From assembly GCA_018665815.1 (NCBI GenBank), contig JABJBP010000047.1, positions 1 through 57,774 of the forward strand: DNA of 57,774 bases, given 5' to 3'. The notes under the pieces are model-generated. The model did no database searches, was not told where the DNA came from, and worked only from the letters and a program-made list of their open reading frames with translations. A program made the translations under genes and the position numbers. The DNA comes from Rhodospirillaceae bacterium (GTDB lineage: Bacteria > Pseudomonadota > Alphaproteobacteria > Rhodospirillales > Casp-alpha2). Positions 17,572 through 27,404 of this stretch are shown here, in pieces (position 1 is the stretch's first letter; every line of letters starts with the position of its first letter).

Positions 17572-18096
17572 ATGAACGTTGTCATGTCTGGATTTCATAA
17601 TTTTTCAGCCCTTGCCGTTTGTGCAGCTGTCTTCGGCGCGGCTTTCACCAGCCATGCAGAAACTCTATTGGGCAAACACGGCGACTGGGAAGCCTTCACT
17701 GAGAAGGAAAACAACGCCCTGGCTTGCTATATGGGGTCGGTGCCGACCAAAGCGCGTGGCAAGTATAAGAAGCGCGGCAAGACCTTCCTGCTGATTACCC
17801 ACCGGCCTGCCGAAAAGAGCAAAACCGTGATCAGCTTTCGTGGCGGCTACACCTTCAAGAAAGGTTCGGAAATCGATATCATCGTCGGTAAGACAACCTA
17901 CAAACTGTTTACGGACGGCGGTTGGGCCTTCGCCCCGGATGCCGACGCCGACACGACCTTGGTCAAGGCAATGATCCGGGGTGCGTCAATGACCATCAAA
18001 GGTCTGTCCGGACGCGGTACGAAAACCACCGACACCTATTCCCTGAAAGGCTTCACAGCCGCCTATCGGGCGATCAGCAAGGCGTGTAAGATATAG
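17572..18096 (+). CDS. Invasion-associated locus B (IalB) family secreted protein
   Basis: A 174-residue protein with a Sec signal peptide (hydrophobic core about residues 9-25, likely cleavage after SHA). The IalB-type domain includes DWEAFTE, CYMGSVPTK, FLLITHRP and GSEIDIIVGKTTYKLF. A second cysteine near the end (SKAC) may pair with the first in the periplasm. The founding Bartonella protein affects erythrocyte entry, but free-living alphaproteobacteria carry many homologues of unknown function, so no virulence role should be assumed. Confidence 0.88.
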   Translation: MNVVMSGFHNFSALAVCAAVFGAAFTSHAETLLGKHGDWEAFTEKENNALACYMGSVPTKARGKYKKRGKTFLLITHRPAEKSKTVISFRGGYTFKKGSEIDIIVGKTTYKLFTDGGWAFAPDADADTTLVKAMIRGASMTIKGLSGRGTKTTDTYSLKGFTAAYRAISKACKI

Positions 18097-18153
18097 TTTG
18101 AATACCCAGGGAATCCTTTCCCTAGCGCCGGAAAGTGCTATATCAGCCAGATC

Positions 18154-19257
18154 ATGTCAGACCAACGCATCAATCTAGCCGGACTTAGCCGCGCCGAAAT
18201 GGCCGCGGAAGTTGCTGCCATGGGCGAGAAGCCTTTCCGCGCGAAACAGCTCTGGCATTGGATCTATTTCCAAGGCGAGACGGATTTCAGCCGTATGACA
18301 ACCCTGTCAAAGGCATTCCGCGAACGCGTCGGCGATACCCACGAGGTGCGGCGCCCGGATGTCTCAGAAGTTCAAACGTCCGAAGACCGGACCCGCAAAT
18401 GGCTGGTTCGTTTTAGCGACAACCAAGAAGCGGAGACCGTCTTCATCCCCGAAGAAGACAGGGGCGCCGTCTGCATTTCATCGCAAGTCGGCTGCACGTT
18501 GACTTGTACATTTTGCCGGACCGGCACACAGAAGTTGGTTCGCAACCTGAGTGCCGCGGAGATCGTCGGGCAATTTATGCTGACCCGCGATTCATATAAC
18601 GAGTGGCCGACGCCTCAGAACGGCGGGAGGATGATTTCCAACATCGTCATGATGGGTATGGGTGAGCCACTGCTGAACTATCAGAACGTCGCCACAGCGC
18701 TCAAAATCATTATGGACAGGGAAGGCATTGCGCTGTCAAAACGTCGGATTACCTTGTCGACATCCGGGATCGTGCCGGCTATGCAACGCTGCGGCGAGGA
18801 GCTGGGCGTTAATCTGGCAGTTAGTCTGCATGCGGTCCGCGATGAATTACGCGATGTTTTAGTGCCGATTAACCAGAAGTATCCCATAAAGGACCTGATC
18901 GAAGCCTGCCGCGCATATCCGGGCGCCAACAATGCGCGGCGCATCACGTTTGAATACGTGATGCTGAAAGGTATCAACGACAGCCCGGCCGACGCACATG
19001 AATTGATCCGCTTGATGGAAGGCATTTCCGCCAAGTTCAATTTGATTCCGTTCAATGCCTGGCCCGGCGCGCTTTACGAATGCTCGTCCAACACCGCCAT
19101 GAACCGCTTCGCAGAGATTCTTAATGACGGAGGATTCTCCGCGCCCATCCGCACGCCCCGCGGCCGTGATATCCTGGCCGCCTGCGGGCAACTGAAATCT
19201 GCCAGCATGCGCGCGCCTCGCAATGCGGCGGCGGTGGAAGTGCCGGTGCAAGCATGA
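18154..19257 (+). CDS. rlmN: Dual-specificity 23S rRNA/tRNA (adenine-C2) methyltransferase RlmN
   Basis: A radical SAM enzyme that methylates C2 of A2503 in 23S rRNA and A37 of some tRNAs. In 367 residues it has the 4Fe-4S motif [11 protein letters not shown] (CxxxCxxC), the [12 protein letters not shown] contact and the C-terminal catalytic cysteine in [10 protein letters not shown]. The N-terminal [15 protein letters not shown] region is the RNA-recognition accessory domain. It overlaps the following DUF427 gene by 4 bp (ATGA), indicating translational coupling. Confidence 0.97.
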   Translation: MSDQRINLAGLSRAEMAAEVAAMGEKPFRAKQLWHWIYFQGETDFSRMTTLSKAFRERVGDTHEVRRPDVSEVQTSEDRTRKWLVRFSDNQEAETVFIPEEDRGAVCISSQVGCTLTCTFCRTGTQKLVRNLSAAEIVGQFMLTRDSYNEWPTPQNGGRMISNIVMMGMGEPLLNYQNVATALKIIMDREGIALSKRRITLSTSGIVPAMQRCGEELGVNLAVSLHAVRDELRDVLVPINQKYPIKDLIEACRAYPGANNARRITFEYVMLKGINDSPADAHELIRLMEGISAKFNLIPFNAWPGALYECSSNTAMNRFAEILNDGGFSAPIRTPRGRDILAACGQLKSASMRAPRNAAAVEVPVQA

Positions 19258-19733
19258 GTGCACCCATGAGCGCTGGCCCCGCCCCCGGATTTGCGTCGCA
19301 CGATGGCTATCAACTGGATACCGTGCACGCTCAGAGGCGCATTCGCGTGCAGTTCAACGACGTTGACCTGGCCGACAGCGCCCGCGTCTTGATTGTCATT
19401 GAGCGCCGGCACGCCCCGGTCTTTTATTTCCCGAAGGACGACGTCCATATGGATCTATTGAGCGCCACTGATCACACCAGCTATTGCCCGTTCAAAGGGA
19501 CCGCATCGTATTGGAGCATCACAGTCGGCGACGATGCTCAGGACAATACCGGGAACAATGCCGTGTGGGCCTATGAAGACCCCTTTGATGAGGCGCTGGC
19601 ATTCAAAGGTCATCTTGCATTTTATTGGGACCGGATGAGCGCGTGGCATGACACAGACGTCGAGGCGAACAGGTCCGGGAACCTGTCATGGCACGAGCTG
19701 ACGTCGCCCGGCGATATTCTCATTGCACGTTAA
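19254..19733 (+). CDS. DUF427 family protein
   Basis: A 159-residue protein of the DUF427 family (PF04248). It contains [32 protein letters not shown] and a late WAYEDP segment. The conserved CPxKGxAxYW block is the family signature. No enzymatic function is established. It starts within the rlmN stop codon, so both are made from one mRNA. Confidence 0.9.
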   Translation: MSAPMSAGPAPGFASHDGYQLDTVHAQRRIRVQFNDVDLADSARVLIVIERRHAPVFYFPKDDVHMDLLSATDHTSYCPFKGTASYWSITVGDDAQDNTGNNAVWAYEDPFDEALAFKGHLAFYWDRMSAWHDTDVEANRSGNLSWHELTSPGDILIAR

Positions 19734-19963
19734 GAGTGCGGTGAGAAGCTGACCTTTATCCGTTAAGTTTGTGACGGGTTAGTCCGTAATCAGCAGTGCA
19801 TTTGCGTTAATTTATATGCGAACACCTAGGCTTCACTGACAATAAACGCAAGTTTTGGCCGCAAAAAATAATAGATTAAGTTGTTCTGGCCTCTGCATGG
19901 TGAACGTGTCAGAGTTTCGGGACTCTTCGCGTATTGGACGTGATCAAGACGCAACAGGTCGAC

Positions 19964-20443
19964 ATGGCAAGAGACAAAGCGGACCTTCCGGAAAGGTATT
20001 CACGAGCGGAAACCGGCAGGTTGCCACCTGGGGTGCCTAACCCCGTTGACGTCCACGTCGGTGGCCGGGTTCGGCTTCGCCGCACCCTTTTGGGCCTAAG
20101 CCAGGAAAAACTTGGCGATGCCGTGGGACTGACCTTTCAGCAAATTCAGAAATATGAAAAGGGCGCCAATCGGATCGGCGCCAGCCGACTTTATCAATTT
20201 AGCGAAATTCTTGACGTCGCCGTATCCTATTTCTTTGAAGATATGCCGACCGAAATCAAATCTCGGCGCGGCGCTTACCAAATGGGACTCCGCGATCAGG
20301 ACCAGGAAGTCCTGAAAGCGGACCCGATGGTCCGTCGCGAAACGCTCGAACTGGTTCGCTACTACTACCGGATTTCGAACCCGGAAGTCCGCAAAAACGT
20401 GTTTGAGTTGACCAAGACGTTGGCCCGCGGGGCTAAACTGTAG
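19964..20443 (+). CDS. XRE-family transcription regulator (PraR/PhrR-like)
   Basis: A 159-residue protein with a Cro/C1 helix-turn-helix in residues about 20-85: VGGRVRLRRTLLGLSQEKLGD, then LTFQQIQKYEKGANRIGASRL and SYFFEDMP. This arrangement, with a C-terminal extension of about 70 residues, matches the PraR/PhrR/SinR-like regulators of alphaproteobacteria linked to quorum sensing, attachment and stress in rhizobia. ATG 19964 is favoured; a TTG at 19934 would add ten residues. The 200-bp upstream gap is AT-rich and likely contains its promoter. Confidence 0.87.
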   Translation: MARDKADLPERYSRAETGRLPPGVPNPVDVHVGGRVRLRRTLLGLSQEKLGDAVGLTFQQIQKYEKGANRIGASRLYQFSEILDVAVSYFFEDMPTEIKSRRGAYQMGLRDQDQEVLKADPMVRRETLELVRYYYRISNPEVRKNVFELTKTLARGAKL

Positions 20444-20485
20444 GCCGTAAGTTAATCTGTCGGCCAAATTATCGGCCCGGGCAAA

Positions 20486-21613
20486 CTACCAGCCGTTGCA
20501 GCGATCCCATGTATCGACGATATCCATCCCACCATCGACAACGTGATAGGTGTCATAAGCTGCCGCCGTCATACAGGCATGGTTGGGGAATATTCGGACT
20601 TTCCCGCCGATCGGCAGTTTTTCGAAAAGTGCCGGGTCATCAACTTTAACTTCACCATGCTCTTGATGAACACCGGCAATGTGGAGACCCGCCAAAGGCC
20701 CGCCGGTAGCGTCGCAAATCAAGCCAAACCCTTTGTCGCCGTCACTGTCCAGTGCCGCCGTGGACCGATCCTTGGAAAGTGCCAGGCCGCCGGTATCCAG
20801 CATCAACGTACCGCGTGCAGGATGACGAGCGATGACTGACCCCAGCACACTCAGCGCCATGTCCTCCCATCCGCATGAACCGATTCCGGCTTGAAACAGA
20901 TCTTGGAATACATAAACGCCTGGGCGCGCTTCGGTAACACCGTCCAGGTGCCTCGCATGCATAGCGGTTGGCGTTGAGCCGACGCTGATGATCGGTGTCG
21001 CGTGGCCGGCTTCCCGTAACCGGCTGGCGGCTTGGACGGCGGCGGCCCGTTCAGCTTCAGCGATATCTGCGGCTTCGCGGCCATTTCGGCTGCCGTATGA
21101 ATGACCGGCATGAGTAAGCACCCCGGCCATTTTTGACCTTCCACTCTTAGCCACGGCATCAGCAATTTTCAACAACTCCGGCCCGTCGGCCGTAACGCCT
21201 GTACGATGTTCCCCGCAATCGATTTCGACTAACACTTCATGTGATCCCGGATGCGCGCCGATTGCCTGCGACGCATCAACATTGTCCGTGATGATTTTTA
21301 ATGCCGCACCGCGGTCGCGGAGCGCACTGACACTGTCCAGTTTGGCAGGTGCAACACAGACTGCGTAAACGAGATCGCTAAAACCGTGATCGAGAAAATA
21401 GGCGGCTTCCGCCAAGGTGGAGATCGTCAATCCACCTTGCGGGTTCTCATTGCCATGGGCGAGGCGGGCGACTGCCGCCGATTTTGCTGTTTTGGCATGG
21501 GGACGGAGTGTGACGCCCAATTCGTTCATTCGTTGACGCATAGCAAGCGTGTTAGCAATGACGCGGCCACGGTCAACGATCAGGGATGGTGTCGGTAGGT
21601 CCAAAATATTCAT
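20486..21613 (-). CDS. DSD1-family PLP enzyme (D-threonine aldolase / D-serine dehydratase-like)
   Basis: A 375-residue fold-type III PLP enzyme. The N-terminal alanine-racemase-like barrel carries the PLP lysine in LRPHAKTAKS (about residue 41). The C-terminal beta domain carries the metal-binding pair in FPNHACMTAA. GVLTHAGHSYG and VGSTPTA are phosphate-binding segments. Relatives cleave D-threonine or beta-hydroxy-D-amino acids, or dehydrate D-serine, with a divalent metal. The specific substrate cannot be decided here. It converges on the XRE gene and is divergent from argG. Confidence 0.87.
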   Translation of the reverse strand: MNILDLPTPSLIVDRGRVIANTLAMRQRMNELGVTLRPHAKTAKSAAVARLAHGNENPQGGLTISTLAEAAYFLDHGFSDLVYAVCVAPAKLDSVSALRDRGAALKIITDNVDASQAIGAHPGSHEVLVEIDCGEHRTGVTADGPELLKIADAVAKSGRSKMAGVLTHAGHSYGSRNGREAADIAEAERAAAVQAASRLREAGHATPIISVGSTPTAMHARHLDGVTEARPGVYVFQDLFQAGIGSCGWEDMALSVLGSVIARHPARGTLMLDTGGLALSKDRSTAALDSDGDKGFGLICDATGGPLAGLHIAGVHQEHGEVKVDDPALFEKLPIGGKVRIFPNHACMTAAAYDTYHVVDGGMDIVDTWDRCNGW

Positions 21614-21749
21614 TCCCGGAACTTAAAGCCCGACACCCTGCCCGGCAATGCTCAGCTTGCCCGGCGGCGACATTCGCCTATACTGCGCGCCGCTTCGCCG
21701 CTCATATTCGAGCTGGCGGAAACCGGCTTGAATTTACGGGGCGATGAAG

Positions 21750-22958
21750 ATGGGACAAGACGTCAATAAAGTGGTGCTGGCCTATTCGGGTGGATTGGAT
21801 ACATCCGTCATTTTGAAATGGCTGCAAGAAAATTATGGCTGTGAGGTCGTCACCTTTACCGCCGATCTTGGCCAGGGCGAAGAAATTGAGCCGGCGCGGG
21901 CGAAAGCCGAAATGTTGGGCATCAAGGAAATCTATATCGAAGACCTCCGCGAAGAATTCGTCCGCGACTATGTTTTTCCAGTTTTTCGCGCAGGCGCCAT
22001 TTATGAAGGCACCTACCTGTTGGGCACATCTTGCGCTCGGCCGCTGATCGCCAAACGCCAGATCGAAATTGCTGCCGAGACCGGAGCTGACGCGGTTGCC
22101 CACGGGGCCACCGGCAAGGGCAATGATCAGGTCCGATTTGAGCTGGGTTATTATGCGCTTAATCCGGATATCAATATCATCGCACCTTGGCGGGAATGGG
22201 AGTTGACGTCGCGGACGACGCTGATCGATTACGCCGAGAAACATCAAATCCCGATCCCCAAGGACAAGCGCGGTGAGCCGCCTTATTCCCAAGATGCCAA
22301 TCTGTTGCACATCTCATCCGAAGGCAAAGCCCTGGAAGATCCGTGGGTCGAGCCCGACGAGACAGTTTACACGAGGGTGGTGCCGCCATGGCGGGCGCCC
22401 GATGAGGTAACTGAAATCACTATCGATTTTAAAGGTGGCAATCCGGTCGCCATCAATGGCCAGAAACTGTCGCCAGCGGAACTGCTGGCGCAGCTAAATG
22501 AGCTAGGTGGCGCCAACGGCATCGGCATCGACGACATCGTCGAGAACCGGTTCATCGGGATGAAATCGCGCGGCGTCTATGAAACCCCTGGCGGCACCAT
22601 ATTGTTCACTGCGCATCGGGCCATGGAAAGTATCACGCTCGACGGCGGTGCCATGCACCAGAAAGACGAATTGATGCCGCGCTATGCGGAGCTTCTCTAC
22701 AACGGTTTCTGGTTCGCGCCGGAACGCGAAATGCTGCAGGCACTGGTCGACGAAGCCAGCCGCCGGGTTAACGGCACGGTTCGCCTGAAGCTGTACAAAG
22801 GCAATGTGATGGTCACTGGGCGCAAATCACCGAACTCGCTTTATGACGCGGACATGGTGACGTTTGAGGAAGACTCGGTCTACAACCAGCGCGATGCGGA
22901 AGGATTTATCCGCCTCAACGCATTGCGGTTGCGGCTATTGAACCGCCTCGGCGGTTGA
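21750..22958 (+). CDS. argG: Argininosuccinate synthase
   Basis: Joins citrulline and aspartate with ATP to form argininosuccinate, the penultimate step of arginine synthesis. About 402 residues, full length. Motifs are the ATP pyrophosphatase loop [18 protein letters not shown] at the N-terminus, [28 protein letters not shown] and [21 protein letters not shown] (partial listing). ATG 21750 or ATG 21744 could start translation, differing by two residues. The argininosuccinate lyase gene is not in the window. Confidence 0.97.
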   Translation: MGQDVNKVVLAYSGGLDTSVILKWLQENYGCEVVTFTADLGQGEEIEPARAKAEMLGIKEIYIEDLREEFVRDYVFPVFRAGAIYEGTYLLGTSCARPLIAKRQIEIAAETGADAVAHGATGKGNDQVRFELGYYALNPDINIIAPWREWELTSRTTLIDYAEKHQIPIPKDKRGEPPYSQDANLLHISSEGKALEDPWVEPDETVYTRVVPPWRAPDEVTEITIDFKGGNPVAINGQKLSPAELLAQLNELGGANGIGIDDIVENRFIGMKSRGVYETPGGTILFTAHRAMESITLDGGAMHQKDELMPRYAELLYNGFWFAPEREMLQALVDEASRRVNGTVRLKLYKGNVMVTGRKSPNSLYDADMVTFEEDSVYNQRDAEGFIRLNALRLRLLNRLGG

Positions 22959-23010
22959 GCATTTAGTGCCTCGGCGAATGAGCGTTTAGTGACGGTACGA
23001 AAGATAAAGG

Positions 23011-23805
23011 TCAGCCGCAGGCCATCATCGCGTCGTAGGCGAATTCCCGGCGTTCCCAGGACGGCTCAACCCACAGACCAAATTTCCGTGTCGCACTTTT
23101 CGCAGCTTTGACCCTGAAGGTGGACAATTGCTCGGAGGCGAAACGCATGCGCCGGTCCGTCAGTTTTATTGGCTGACCATCGCCGACACCGAAGATTGCA
23201 ATACGCCCTGACTTCGGCCAGTTTTTGCCAAGATTTGTAATTTTGAAAGTGACGCCGCCAGCGGCGCACTGGCTTTGGACCCGCAACTTCAATGAGCCGG
23301 CGTTAACTGTTGTCATCCGGACTTTCGGCAATTTGGCTGAGGCGGTCTGGATGGCGGCGGGTTTCAGCGCAGGGGCCGCTTGAGACGAGGTATCACCGCC
23401 CGCCGCCGTGGCGAAATTCTGGAGGCTTTCGGCGTCGGCGGCTTCGGCGAGACACTGGGCCACTTCAAGCCGGCGTTTGGCGGCACGGAGATAGGCACCG
23501 AGTTTCCGCCCTTTCACTAAGAGCCGCTTGCCTTTGTATTTCAACGCCAACGGTTTTCCGCTATCGCGCAAATTACGAATTTTACCGAGCCTGTTTTCCA
23601 ATCGGCCAACATAGTCGGTCCAATTGCCGTCAAGGCGTGTGTCGACATAACGCGTCACGCTGGCGTGGGTGTAATTGCCCCAAATCTTGATCTGCGGAAA
23701 CGGCGCACAGGCAGCTTCGGCGGCAGCTATGGGAAGGACAATAGCGGCGGCCAGAACACTGATGAACACGATATGCAGCGGCGCAGTTTTCACGGTCATC
23801 CTCAA
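23011..23805 (-). CDS. Secreted orphan protein
   Basis: A 264-residue protein with a clear signal peptide (hydrophobic residues about 10-30, likely cleavage after AEA). The mature part starts with a WGNYTH segment and a Lys/Arg-rich helical region (RLENRLGKIRNL, KGRKLGAYLRAAKRRLEVAQC). A Gln/Ala-rich linker leads to a C-terminal beta-rich domain with CAAGGVTFKITNLGKNWP. The latter resembles CARDB-like domains of surface proteins, though the similarity is weak. Probably periplasmic or outer-surface; function unknown. Confidence 0.7.
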   Translation of the reverse strand: MRMTVKTAPLHIVFISVLAAAIVLPIAAAEAACAPFPQIKIWGNYTHASVTRYVDTRLDGNWTDYVGRLENRLGKIRNLRDSGKPLALKYKGKRLLVKGRKLGAYLRAAKRRLEVAQCLAEAADAESLQNFATAAGGDTSSQAAPALKPAAIQTASAKLPKVRMTTVNAGSLKLRVQSQCAAGGVTFKITNLGKNWPKSGRIAIFGVGDGQPIKLTDRRMRFASEQLSTFRVKAAKSATRKFGLWVEPSWERREFAYDAMMACG

Positions 23806-23930
23806 GTATGGGTTCGCAATACATGGCGCCGAACACGAATCGACGCTGGATTCTGCGACATTTATACGTTTTCAAGCTGAAGGGAGGCTTACAGACCGTG
23901 AATTTCCGGTGCCGGCCATTTAGGTTTCGA

Positions 23931-25364
23931 CTAGGTGTCGGCGTGAAAATTCCTGAGCGTCGGATCACGTTCGATCCAGTAGGTGTAAAGCGCAAGCGGC
24001 GCCAAGGTGATATCAATGCCGCGCATGGCGGCCGGCCTGGCCACCGTTCGGGTCAGGATATAGGGCTGCGCCTTACGGTTGGTGCCTTCAATGAACTGGA
24101 CCATTTGCTGTGGCCCCTTGCCGGCGGTGGCATATCCGTTGTTCCAATCCATCTCATAGACATGATCGGGCAAGTTGGTGGACGGGTTCATCGTTAACAG
24201 GTCGATCCGGCCGTTCCGCCAACTGGCATAGGCAAGATTAGCAGCGGCCGGCGAGCCCAGCCATTGCGCCACCAGCGCGGTTTCCGCTAGGCGCTGGAAA
24301 AACTGATCGTTTGGCGGCACCGGCGCAAACAGAGCGGCGTACAGGCACGGCGTGGTCAGATAGACCTTGAAGGCAACCTGGCGCTGGAACCGCTTGCCAT
24401 CGCGATCGACCCGCGGGACCCGGCGGATGAGGAAGGCTGATTCAAGATAATCAAGATACTTGCGCAGTGTGTTTTTCGCCACGCCCGCCGATTTCGCCAG
24501 ATCGTCGATAGTCACTTCGCGGGCCGTGTTGAAGGCCAAAATGCCGAACAGCCGGTTCAGTTCCTGCGCATCGTTGACGCCGTGCAGGCTGGCCAAATCC
24601 TTATGCAGGACCCGGTCGGCGACGCCGTCACGAATGAACGCCGGCGCCGGCGTCCCTTCCTTCGACAGCATGATACCTTCCAAGAACCCGCCAAAATTTA
24701 CATACCGGTGGAATTCGGTGTTCAGCGCCGGCAAGGCATTAGCCTTTAAGGTCATGCCGGCGGCGTCCTTGCCAGTTTCGAACAATTTGTCCTCAGTTTC
24801 CCGAAACCGCAAAAACTCAAGGAAGGTCAACGGCGGCAATACGAATGTCGACATCCGCCCATCGTGGCTTTCATCGCCCGTGTTGATCGATGGCGCGCCG
24901 GATGAGACAGCGGCAATTATGCGCGTATTGGGCCGCATCTTGGCCAAATCGAAAACCGTTTTTTCCCAATCCTTCACATACTGGATTTCATCGTAAAATA
25001 CGTACAGCTCGGCATTTGGTTTGTGGCGGTAGCGCCGGCAGAACATTTCAAACAACGTCGGAATATCGGTAGCGGTAAAACTCGGTACCGTCATGTTGCA
25101 ATAAAACACATTGGTCGGCGATACGCCGTTCTCGATCAACCGCGCCACCATCTGGCGCATCAACACCGTTTTGCCGGCCCTAAGCGGTCCGGCCAACGCC
25201 AATACATTGCCCGCACCGGCCTTCATGACATGCGAAAAAAACGCTGGGAAAAACGCCCGGCGTTGCGGGTTGCGGAACTGAACGCGGGTGTCTTTAGTGA
25301 ATTCCCACCAGGGATTGTCGAAGGCCAACCGGTGGAATAGATCGTTGTCGGTAATGACGTGCAT
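23931..25364 (-). CDS. AAA-family ATPase with DUF4143-like C-terminus
   Basis: A P-loop ATPase of the AAA_14/DUF4143 class. Walker A is LAGPLRAGKTVLMRQ, Walker B is LYVFYDEIQYVKDW, and a sensor-like segment IIAAVSSGA follows. A winged-helix-like piece (TIDDLAKSAGVAKNTLRKYLDYL) precedes a nuclease-fold-like C-terminal half with FRRIDLL-type residues (here NGRIDLLTMN). ATG 25364 (477 residues) has GGGGAG about ten bases upstream; a longer TTG frame starts at 25427. Such proteins are common solitary genes; roles in DNA transactions or toxin-antitoxin-like settings have been suggested but not established. It has no partner gene here. Confidence 0.82.
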   Translation of the reverse strand: MHVITDNDLFHRLAFDNPWWEFTKDTRVQFRNPQRRAFFPAFFSHVMKAGAGNVLALAGPLRAGKTVLMRQMVARLIENGVSPTNVFYCNMTVPSFTATDIPTLFEMFCRRYRHKPNAELYVFYDEIQYVKDWEKTVFDLAKMRPNTRIIAAVSSGAPSINTGDESHDGRMSTFVLPPLTFLEFLRFRETEDKLFETGKDAAGMTLKANALPALNTEFHRYVNFGGFLEGIMLSKEGTPAPAFIRDGVADRVLHKDLASLHGVNDAQELNRLFGILAFNTAREVTIDDLAKSAGVAKNTLRKYLDYLESAFLIRRVPRVDRDGKRFQRQVAFKVYLTTPCLYAALFAPVPPNDQFFQRLAETALVAQWLGSPAAANLAYASWRNGRIDLLTMNPSTNLPDHVYEMDWNNGYATAGKGPQQMVQFIEGTNRKAQPYILTRTVARPAAMRGIDITLAPLALYTYWIERDPTLRNFHADT

Positions 25365-25531
25365 TGCCGCCGTCTCCCCTTCGAAAACCCAAATTCGGCC
25401 TTCGAATCGCCCACGAAACAAGTTCAACTTATTGATTTTAAAATAAAATCAACGAATTGAGCTTGAATGAATACCGAGAATGGCTTTCGCCCTCAAATAA
25501 GTCAAGAAGTTATTGAAAAACAAGGAAAACC

Positions 25532-26116
25532 TTACAGCAACCTGACAACTATCCGCCGCAATTCAGGCAGTATTTCATCTTCAAACCATGGATTTTTCTT
25601 CAACCAAAACGTCGTTCGCCAACTGGGATGCGGTGTCGGCAGAAATTCCGGCATATAATCTGCGCCACGGCGCACCGTTTCGGTCATGGTCTTTTGGCGA
25701 CGTTTTCCCAAGTAATAGGCCTGCGCATAAGTCCCCACCAACAATGTCAGTTCAATATTCGGCAAATGCTTGCGCAACCACTCATGCCACGCCGGTGCAC
25801 ATTCCGGACGCGGCGGCTTGTCGCCACCGCGTTCTTCGCGCCCCGGATAACAAAACCCCATGGGAACGATGGCAATCCTTCCCTCTTCATAAAACGTGTC
25901 TTTGTCGACTTTCAGCCATTCACGCAGCCGGTCGCCTGATTTGTCATCCCAAGGCACGCCGCTCTCGTGGACCTTGGTGCCGGGCGCCTGACCAATGATC
26001 ATCAATTTCGCGGCCTTAGCTGCTCGCACAATCGGGCGCGGCCCCAGTGGCAAATCTGCCTTGCACAATTCACAAGCGCGAATCTCATCCAATAGCGACG
26101 TCAGAGGGTTGCTCAA
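25532..26116 (-). CDS. Uracil-DNA glycosylase superfamily protein, Fe-S (family 4-like) type
   Basis: A 194-residue protein of the UDG fold. The active-site loop is LMIIGQAPGTKVHESGVPWDD, written in part, in place of the usual GEAPG. The late motif is LPTPHPSWR. Four cysteines lie where the family 4 iron-sulphur cluster binds: CELC near residues 14-17 and the pair in GFCYPG and PECAPAW. It likely excises uracil or another damaged base, but the altered loop leaves specificity open. Its start overlaps the stop of the sirtuin gene by 4 bp, so the two are co-translated. Confidence 0.87.
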   Translation of the reverse strand: MSNPLTSLLDEIRACELCKADLPLGPRPIVRAAKAAKLMIIGQAPGTKVHESGVPWDDKSGDRLREWLKVDKDTFYEEGRIAIVPMGFCYPGREERGGDKPPRPECAPAWHEWLRKHLPNIELTLLVGTYAQAYYLGKRRQKTMTETVRRGADYMPEFLPTPHPSWRTTFWLKKNPWFEDEILPELRRIVVRLL

Positions 26117-26838
26117 TTCGATAGTCCTTCGGTGAAGAGTTGATCAACGAAGGCCGGAACCAATTCGGTGGCGGGCCCATAGCGGGTCTCTGCAAACAGT
26201 GTCGCCCCTTCCGACGGTTCCAGATTGAGCTCCAACGTGTGCGCACGTTCAAGTTCGCGAACCATTTGGACAAATCCGGCTGCGGGATAGACATTCCCCG
26301 ACGTGCCGATGGATATGAACAATCGACATCCCGCCAGGGCCATCTCGATCCTCTCCATACCGAATGGCATTTCCCCGAACCACACGACATGCGGTCGCAT
26401 CCGGCCCGTGGTGCCGCAAGATGCGCATTGATCATCGCGGCCCAGATCGGCGAGCCATTCGACCACGTCACCGCAATCACCACATCGGACCTTCAGCATC
26501 TCGCCATGCATATGCAAAAGGTTCCGGCTACCCGCGCGTTCGTGCAGGTCGTCGATATTCTGGGTGACGATCAACACCTCGCCGGGCCAATCGGCTTCGA
26601 GGCGGGCCAGCGCCAGATGCGCCACATTCGGCGCAACGTCGCGTTCCGCCAAGGGCCGGCGCCGCGCGTTGTAAAATCTATGCACCCGGTCCGGATCGCG
26701 GGCATACGCTTCCGGCGTGGCGACGTCTTCGATCCGCACCTTGGCCCAGATGCCGTCGGCGTCGCGAAACGTCGCTAGTCCCGATTCCTGTGAAATTCCC
26801 GCGCCGGTGAGAATGACGATATTGCCGTGGTCGATCAT
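26113..26838 (-). CDS. cobB: NAD-dependent protein deacylase, sirtuin (CobB) type
   Basis: A 241-residue sirtuin that removes acyl groups from lysines, consuming NAD. The Rossmann motif is LTGAGISQESGLATFRD, with TQNIDDLHERAG, the catalytic HMHGE, and zinc cysteines CGDC and CASC. FYNARRR gives the Tyr-x-x-Arg pair that in class III sirtuins allows desuccinylation. Substrates may include acetyl-CoA synthetase (encoded at 52563), the classical CobB target. It is the first gene of a two-gene unit with the glycosylase gene and divergent from the phosphatase gene at 26916. Confidence 0.94.
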   Translation of the reverse strand: MIDHGNIVILTGAGISQESGLATFRDADGIWAKVRIEDVATPEAYARDPDRVHRFYNARRRPLAERDVAPNVAHLALARLEADWPGEVLIVTQNIDDLHERAGSRNLLHMHGEMLKVRCGDCGDVVEWLADLGRDDQCASCGTTGRMRPHVVWFGEMPFGMERIEMALAGCRLFISIGTSGNVYPAAGFVQMVRELERAHTLELNLEPSEGATLFAETRYGPATELVPAFVDQLFTEGLSN

Positions 26839-26915
26839 AGGGACGTCCTAGTTGCGCGCACCGATATCGCCAATCATGATAGCGCTAATCTGAAAACCTC
26901 CAAGGGAGAAGGTGC

Positions 26916-27386
26916 TTGGTCAAAGTTCTGTTCGTCTGTTTGGGAAACATCTGCCGGTCCCCAAGCGCCGAAGGTGTGTTTCGGGCACTGGTCGAAGACC
27001 AAGGGCTGTCCGAGACCATCGGCGTCGATTCCGCCGGCACAAGTTCATGGCATATCGGCCAACAGCCGGACAGCCGCGCCCAAGCGGCGGCACGGCGGCG
27101 CGGCATCGATTTATCCACCCAACGCTGCCGGCAAGTGAAGCCGGCTGATTTCGAAACCTTTGATTACGTCATCGGCATGGACCGCTCCAATTTCGCCGAT
27201 CTGTCGTCACTGGCGGCAGGCGCGCGCGACCGCGTCCATATGTTCTTGGATTTTGCGCCGGAAACCGGGGTCAAGGAAGTCCCCGATCCCTACTACGGCG
27301 GGGATGGCGGATTTGATGAGGTCCTCGACCTGATCGAGGCGGCTTCAAAGGGGTTGCTTGAGGACATTCGCCAAAACCATCTGTAA
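26916..27386 (+). CDS. Low-molecular-weight protein-tyrosine phosphatase family
   Basis: A 156-residue phosphatase. The P-loop VCLGNICRSPS (CxxxxxRS) is at residues 7-17 and the general-acid aspartate is in VPDPYYGG near the C-terminus. TTG 26916 is the start, backed by GGGAG about seven bases upstream. It lies 18 bp before a fructosamine-kinase-family gene. In plants and some bacteria these two families are linked and thought to act in succession on glycated proteins, the phosphatase removing phosphate from sugar phosphates bound to lysine. That role is inferred from gene pairing; tyrosine phosphatase activity is the alternative. Confidence 0.92.
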   Translation: MVKVLFVCLGNICRSPSAEGVFRALVEDQGLSETIGVDSAGTSSWHIGQQPDSRAQAAARRRGIDLSTQRCRQVKPADFETFDYVIGMDRSNFADLSSLAAGARDRVHMFLDFAPETGVKEVPDPYYGGDGGFDEVLDLIEAASKGLLEDIRQNHL

Positions 27387-27404
27387 TCACGCGGCTGGCC
27401 GTTC

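Noticed and set aside
22950-22995. Direct repeat TGAGCRTTTAGTG after argG
   Set aside because: Only two short copies, no hairpin or coding consequence; probably chance or slippage.
23931-25364. AAA ATPase as part of a defence system
   Set aside because: The gene stands alone, with housekeeping or repair genes around it and no nuclease, methylase or toxin partner.
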